8,317 nt of DNA from Cyanobacteria bacterium UBA8803 (lineage in GTDB: Bacteria; Cyanobacteriota; Cyanobacteriia; Cyanobacteriales; Coleofasciculaceae): positions 1 to 8,317 of the forward strand of contig DNXU01000331.1 of the NCBI GenBank assembly GCA_003505715.1, read 5' to 3'. Shown piece by piece: positions 6,231 through 8,317 of the stretch (position 1 is the first letter of the stretch; each line of letters starts with the position of its first letter). Under the pieces are notes generated by a model that saw only the letters and a program-made list of their open reading frames with translations, had not been told where the DNA came from and made no database searches. The position numbers and the translations under genes were made by a program.

Positions 6231-6884
6231 CTACAGTTCAAAGTTAGGGATAATTTCAACCTCATTCTCGGCTGCTTTTAGCCATTCCTGCATGGCCGGA
6301 AGTGCTAAAATTGCCTCAGCATAATCCCTGGACACAGAGTCTAAGGACACATCATAGGTAATGAACCGCATGACAACTGGTGCAAAGATGGCATCTGCGA
6401 TCGCAAACTCACCGAACAGCATAGTGCCACTCGCGCCAAAGTTTTGACGACACTTCCGCCAAATCTCAGTAATGCGGTCAATATCTTGTTGTACCTCCAG
6501 GGTCATACCTTTGCCAGGAAGTCTGGCACGACAGTTCATCGGCATATTTTGACGCAAGCTTTGAAACCCTGAGTGCATTTCCGCACTGATAGAACGAGCG
6601 ATCGCTCTCGCTGTCCTATCCTGGGGCCACCAGTGTAGAGTTGGTAATTGCTCCGCTAGATATTCGCAAATAGCAAGGGAATCCCAAACCGTTAGGGTAT
6701 CGTGCAACAGTACGGGCACTTTCCCAGAGGGGGAATACTCTTTAAGTTTTGCTCTTGACTCTGGAGTATAGAGAGGCAGGCGAACTTCATCGAATTCCAC
6801 ACCGAATTGCTTCATCGCCAACCAGGGACGCAGCGACCAAGAAGAATAATTCTTATTACCAATTATCAAAGTTAAGTTGTTCAT
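6231..6884 (-). CDS. glutathione S-transferase family protein
   Basis: The 217-aa protein has a complete GST layout. The thioredoxin-like N-terminal domain (about residues 3-80) has the active-site region NKNYSSWSLRPW (10-21) with candidate catalytic Ser14/Ser15. It also has the cis-proline motif KVPVL (Pro57) and the gamma-glutamyl-binding DS pair (68-69). The helical C-terminal domain has the N-capping-box region GEFAIADAIFAPV (158-170). The serine-type active site resembles zeta, theta or bacterial classes, but the class cannot be fixed by eye. It conjugates glutathione to electrophiles or isomerises ring-cleavage products; the substrate is unknown. It is cytoplasmic. No Shine-Dalgarno is seen at the ATG (6882-6884), which sits in an AT-rich palindrome. 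It converges on the AraC gene with a ten-base gap, so it is not in an operon with it; a metabolic link to the cassette is speculative. Confidence 0.9.
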   Translation of the reverse strand: MNNLTLIIGNKNYSSWSLRPWLAMKQFGVEFDEVRLPLYTPESRAKLKEYSPSGKVPVLLHDTLTVWDSLAICEYLAEQLPTLHWWPQDRTARAIARSISAEMHSGFQSLRQNMPMNCRARLPGKGMTLEVQQDIDRITEIWRKCRQNFGASGTMLFGEFAIADAIFAPVVMRFITYDVSLDSVSRDYAEAILALPAMQEWLKAAENEVEIIPNFEL

Positions 6885-6896
6885 TTAAATTTAAAT
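6883..6896. repeat. 14-bp AT palindrome over the GST start
   Basis: ATTTAAATTTAAAT is a perfect palindrome that includes two bases of the GST start codon and the 12 bases upstream. It could act as a binding site for a repressor or a nucleoid protein, or simply keep the translation start free of structure. AT-only palindromes arise easily by chance, so functional weight is low. Confidence 0.35.
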
Positions 6897-6934
6897 AGGT
6901 AATTGATGATTAATCTAATGTAGGTTGGGTCGAG

Positions 6935-6979
6935 GTAAAGATACTCAACATTTATTTGATAATAGTTGGGTATCTTTAC
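6935..6979. promoter_or_regulatory. 15-bp inverted repeat upstream of bioB
   Basis: Left arm GTAAAGATACTCAAC (6935-6949) and right arm GTTGGGTATCTTTAC (6965-6979) pair over 15 positions with one G-T wobble around a 15-base AT-rich spacer. It lies about 95 bp before the bioB ATG in the divergent gap with the GST gene. Inverted arms ending AAC and starting GTT, 15 bases apart, recall the geometry of BirA biotin operators, although the arm sequence differs from the published consensus. A copy of GTTGGGT at 6924-6930 could pair instead with 6943-6949, giving a mutually exclusive fold. Confidence 0.5.
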
Positions 6980-7011
6980 TACAAATTAGTCGCCATAAGT
7001 TCAGTAATAAC

Positions 7012-7017
7012 TATAAA
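7012..7017 (+). promoter_or_regulatory. possible -10 element of bioB
   Basis: TATAAA lies 57 bp before the bioB ATG in an AT-rich stretch and is the best -10-like hexamer in this gap. No matching TTGACA-like box is seen 16-18 bases upstream. If it is used, the inverted repeat at 6935-6979 would lie upstream of the transcript and act as DNA rather than RNA. Confidence 0.25.
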
Positions 7018-7073
7018 CTAGAAAGTTGCTCATACGAATAATCTCGTTGAGATGTCGAAAGCCTCAAAATATC

Positions 7074-8123
7074 ATGACCTCATCGCTACTGCAACTTCCT
7101 GACTGGCATACCCTAGCCTCTCGCTCCCTCTCTGGTGAAATGCTGACTCGAAAAGAAGCACGAGCAGTACTAGACGCACCCGATGATATGCTTCTCGAAC
7201 AGCTAGCTGCTGCCTACCGAGTACGCCGCCACTATTGGGGCAATCGAGTGCGTCTCCACTTCCTCCTGAATGCCCAAAGTGGTTTGTGTCCGGAGGATTG
7301 CCATTACTGCTCTCAGTCTAAAATTTCGACCGCAGAGATTGAGAAATATCCCCTACTGGCTCAGGATAAAATCCTGAGTGCAGCAGATCGCGCCGCACAA
7401 CTCCAAGCAGGCACCTTTTGCTTGGTGATATCCGGGCGATCGCCTACAGAGTCAGTTTTCAGCAAAGTTCTAGAGGCAGTTCGAGAAATAAAAGCCAACT
7501 ACAATCTGAAAATCTGTGCCTGTCTAGGGATTTTGAGCGAGGAACAAACCCATCGCTTGGCAGCAGCAGGAGTGGATCGGGTGAACCATAACCTTAATAC
7601 TTCGGAGAACCACCACTCGCAAATTTGCACTACCCATACCTTCGACGATCGCGTAGCTACAGTCAAGAATGTCAAGGCCGCAGGTATTACCACTTGCTCT
7701 GGAGGTATTCTGGGTATGGGTGAGTCAGATGAGGATGTGATTGACTTGGCCTTTTCTTTACGGGAGTTGGAGGTTACCAGCGTTCCCTTGAATTTCCTCA
7801 TCCCCATTCCCGGTACACCACTTGCCCAAAAGCAAGAACTAAACCCGCGTCAATGCTTGCGCATTCTCTGCCTGTTCCGCTTGGTTTTGCCATCTCAGGA
7901 AATTAGAATTGCTGGCGGACGGGAGGTGCATTTGCGATCGCTTCAACCGTTGGGACTTTATCCAGCTAATTCAATTTTTGTAGGAGATTACTTGACGACA
8001 CCGGGACAAGCAGCACATCAAGATTGGCAAATGATCCGCGATGCGGGGTTCGTACTGGAAGCAGCAGATGGTTCTGTACTAGAGGAAGATTTGATCCCAA
8101 ATCTGTTACATGCTGATGGGTGA
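7074..8123 (+). CDS. bioB: biotin synthase BioB
   Basis: BioB is a radical-SAM enzyme that inserts sulfur into dethiobiotin in the last step of biotin synthesis. The 349-aa product (E. coli BioB is 346 aa) has the 4Fe-4S motif CxxxCxxC at C72, C76 and C79 ([11 protein letters not shown]). It also has cysteines fitting the 2Fe-2S ligands: C116 (GTFCLV), C148 (ICACLG) and C208 ([12 protein letters not shown]), plus the basic stretch RIAGGRE at 278-284. The signature VNHNLNTSE (170-178) and the TIM-barrel end ([10 protein letters not shown]) are intact, so it should be active. A TTG at 7026 opens the frame 16 codons earlier, but the ATG at 7074 matches the expected N-terminus and length; neither has a strong Shine-Dalgarno. 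No other biotin gene is adjacent in the window, as is usual in cyanobacteria with scattered bio genes. The last codons (Asp, Gly, stop) lie at the edge of a heptamer repeat array. Confidence 0.97.
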   Translation: MTSSLLQLPDWHTLASRSLSGEMLTRKEARAVLDAPDDMLLEQLAAAYRVRRHYWGNRVRLHFLLNAQSGLCPEDCHYCSQSKISTAEIEKYPLLAQDKILSAADRAAQLQAGTFCLVISGRSPTESVFSKVLEAVREIKANYNLKICACLGILSEEQTHRLAAAGVDRVNHNLNTSENHHSQICTTHTFDDRVATVKNVKAAGITTCSGGILGMGESDEDVIDLAFSLRELEVTSVPLNFLIPIPGTPLAQKQELNPRQCLRILCLFRLVLPSQEIRIAGGREVHLRSLQPLGLYPANSIFVGDYLTTPGQAAHQDWQMIRDAGFVLEAADGSVLEEDLIPNLLHADG

Positions 8124-8199
8124 TAGGTAATGGGTGATAGGTAATGGGTGATAGGTGATAGGTAATGGGGAATGGGGAATGGGGAATGGGTAATGGGTG
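8116..8199. repeat. 7-bp tandem repeat, STRR type, twelve units
   Basis: Twelve in-phase heptamers follow the bioB end, with units ATGGGTG, ATAGGTA, ATAGGTG, ATGGGGA and ATGGGTA. Variants are grouped: ATGGGTG and ATAGGTA alternate first, then three ATGGGGA copies stand together, which suggests local duplication by slippage. The first unit supplies most of the final Gly codon and the stop of bioB. The last unit (8193-8199) forms the outer arm of the adjacent fold-back. Units shared with the array at 1-39 tie both window ends to one repeat family. Confidence 0.9.
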
Positions 8200-8289
8200 T
8201 GGTCAAAACCAGTTGGCGATGGAGAAGGCAAGGCAAGGGGAACTCTTGAGGACTCTGCCTTCTAACCAACTACTGATGACCAAACCCAT
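8193..8289. repeat. long nested fold-back downstream of bioB
   Basis: Four nested arms pair in order: 8193-8198 with 8284-8289 (6 bp), 8200-8205 with 8277-8282 (TGGTCA/TGACCA), 8211-8216 with 8266-8271 (AGTTGG/CCAACT) and 8223-8230 with 8256-8263 (AGAAGGCA/TGCCTTCT). That makes 26 pairs over 97 bases, interrupted by small internal loops. No coding function is seen. It could be a fold-back repetitive element (MITE-like) or the structured 3' end of the bioB transcript; there is no T-run for a standard terminator. The rest of the window (8290-8317) shows nothing clear. Confidence 0.55.
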
Positions 8290-8317
8290 AGGTGATATCA
8301 TGTCCGGTTGATTAACC

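Noticed and set aside
7026..7073. TTG at 7026 as the bioB start
   Set aside because: The extra 16 residues are not BioB-like, and the ATG at 7074 gives the normal family length.
8018..8269. An 83-codon minus-strand open frame
   Set aside because: Most of it is translation of the heptamer array (repeating SPITHYL-like residues) and the antisense of the bioB end.

Overview
The window looks like chromosomal DNA from a cyanobacterium, probably a filamentous or otherwise repeat-rich species. The octamer GCGATCGC (HIP1) occurs ten times (starts at 1547, 1967, 3464, 3879, 5015, 5975, 6397, 6598, 7436 and 7934), against roughly 0.1 expected by chance. Heptamer tandem arrays of the cyanobacterial STRR type lie near both ends, and the largest gene is a CruA-type carotenoid enzyme.

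Layout. 1-140: a 7-bp tandem array followed directly by an 8-bp array. 136-375 (-): a small hypothetical protein. 535-2655 (+): a CruA-like lycopene cyclase, divergent from it, with a short palindromic repeat inserted in frame near its C-terminus. 2674-3441: a decayed IS200/IS605 element, made of a 15-bp hairpin, the C-terminal end of a Y1 transposase (TnpA, -) and the N-terminal part of TnpB (+). 3571-4044 and 4086-5066 (both -): a DUF1772-like membrane protein and a TerB/Coq4-type protein, probably co-transcribed. 5195-6220 (+): an AraC-family regulator, divergent from that pair across a 128-bp gap that carries inverted repeats. 6231-6884 (-): a glutathione S-transferase, ending tail to tail with the regulator. 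7074-8123 (+): biotin synthase BioB, preceded by a large inverted repeat. 8116-8289: a twelve-unit heptamer array merging into a long fold-back structure.

How the genes fit together. cruA (carotenoids) and bioB (biotin) are housekeeping genes. The middle section (DUF1772 protein, TerB-Coq4 protein, AraC regulator, perhaps the GST) resembles a small regulated accessory cassette. Both minus-strand proteins belong to families whose characterised members act on quinone-type rings, and cyanobacteria make plastoquinone rather than ubiquinone, so a Coq4-type protein here needs another substrate. This is the best candidate for an undescribed system in the window, but the functional link is inference.

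No tRNA, rRNA, CRISPR array or complete mobile element was seen.
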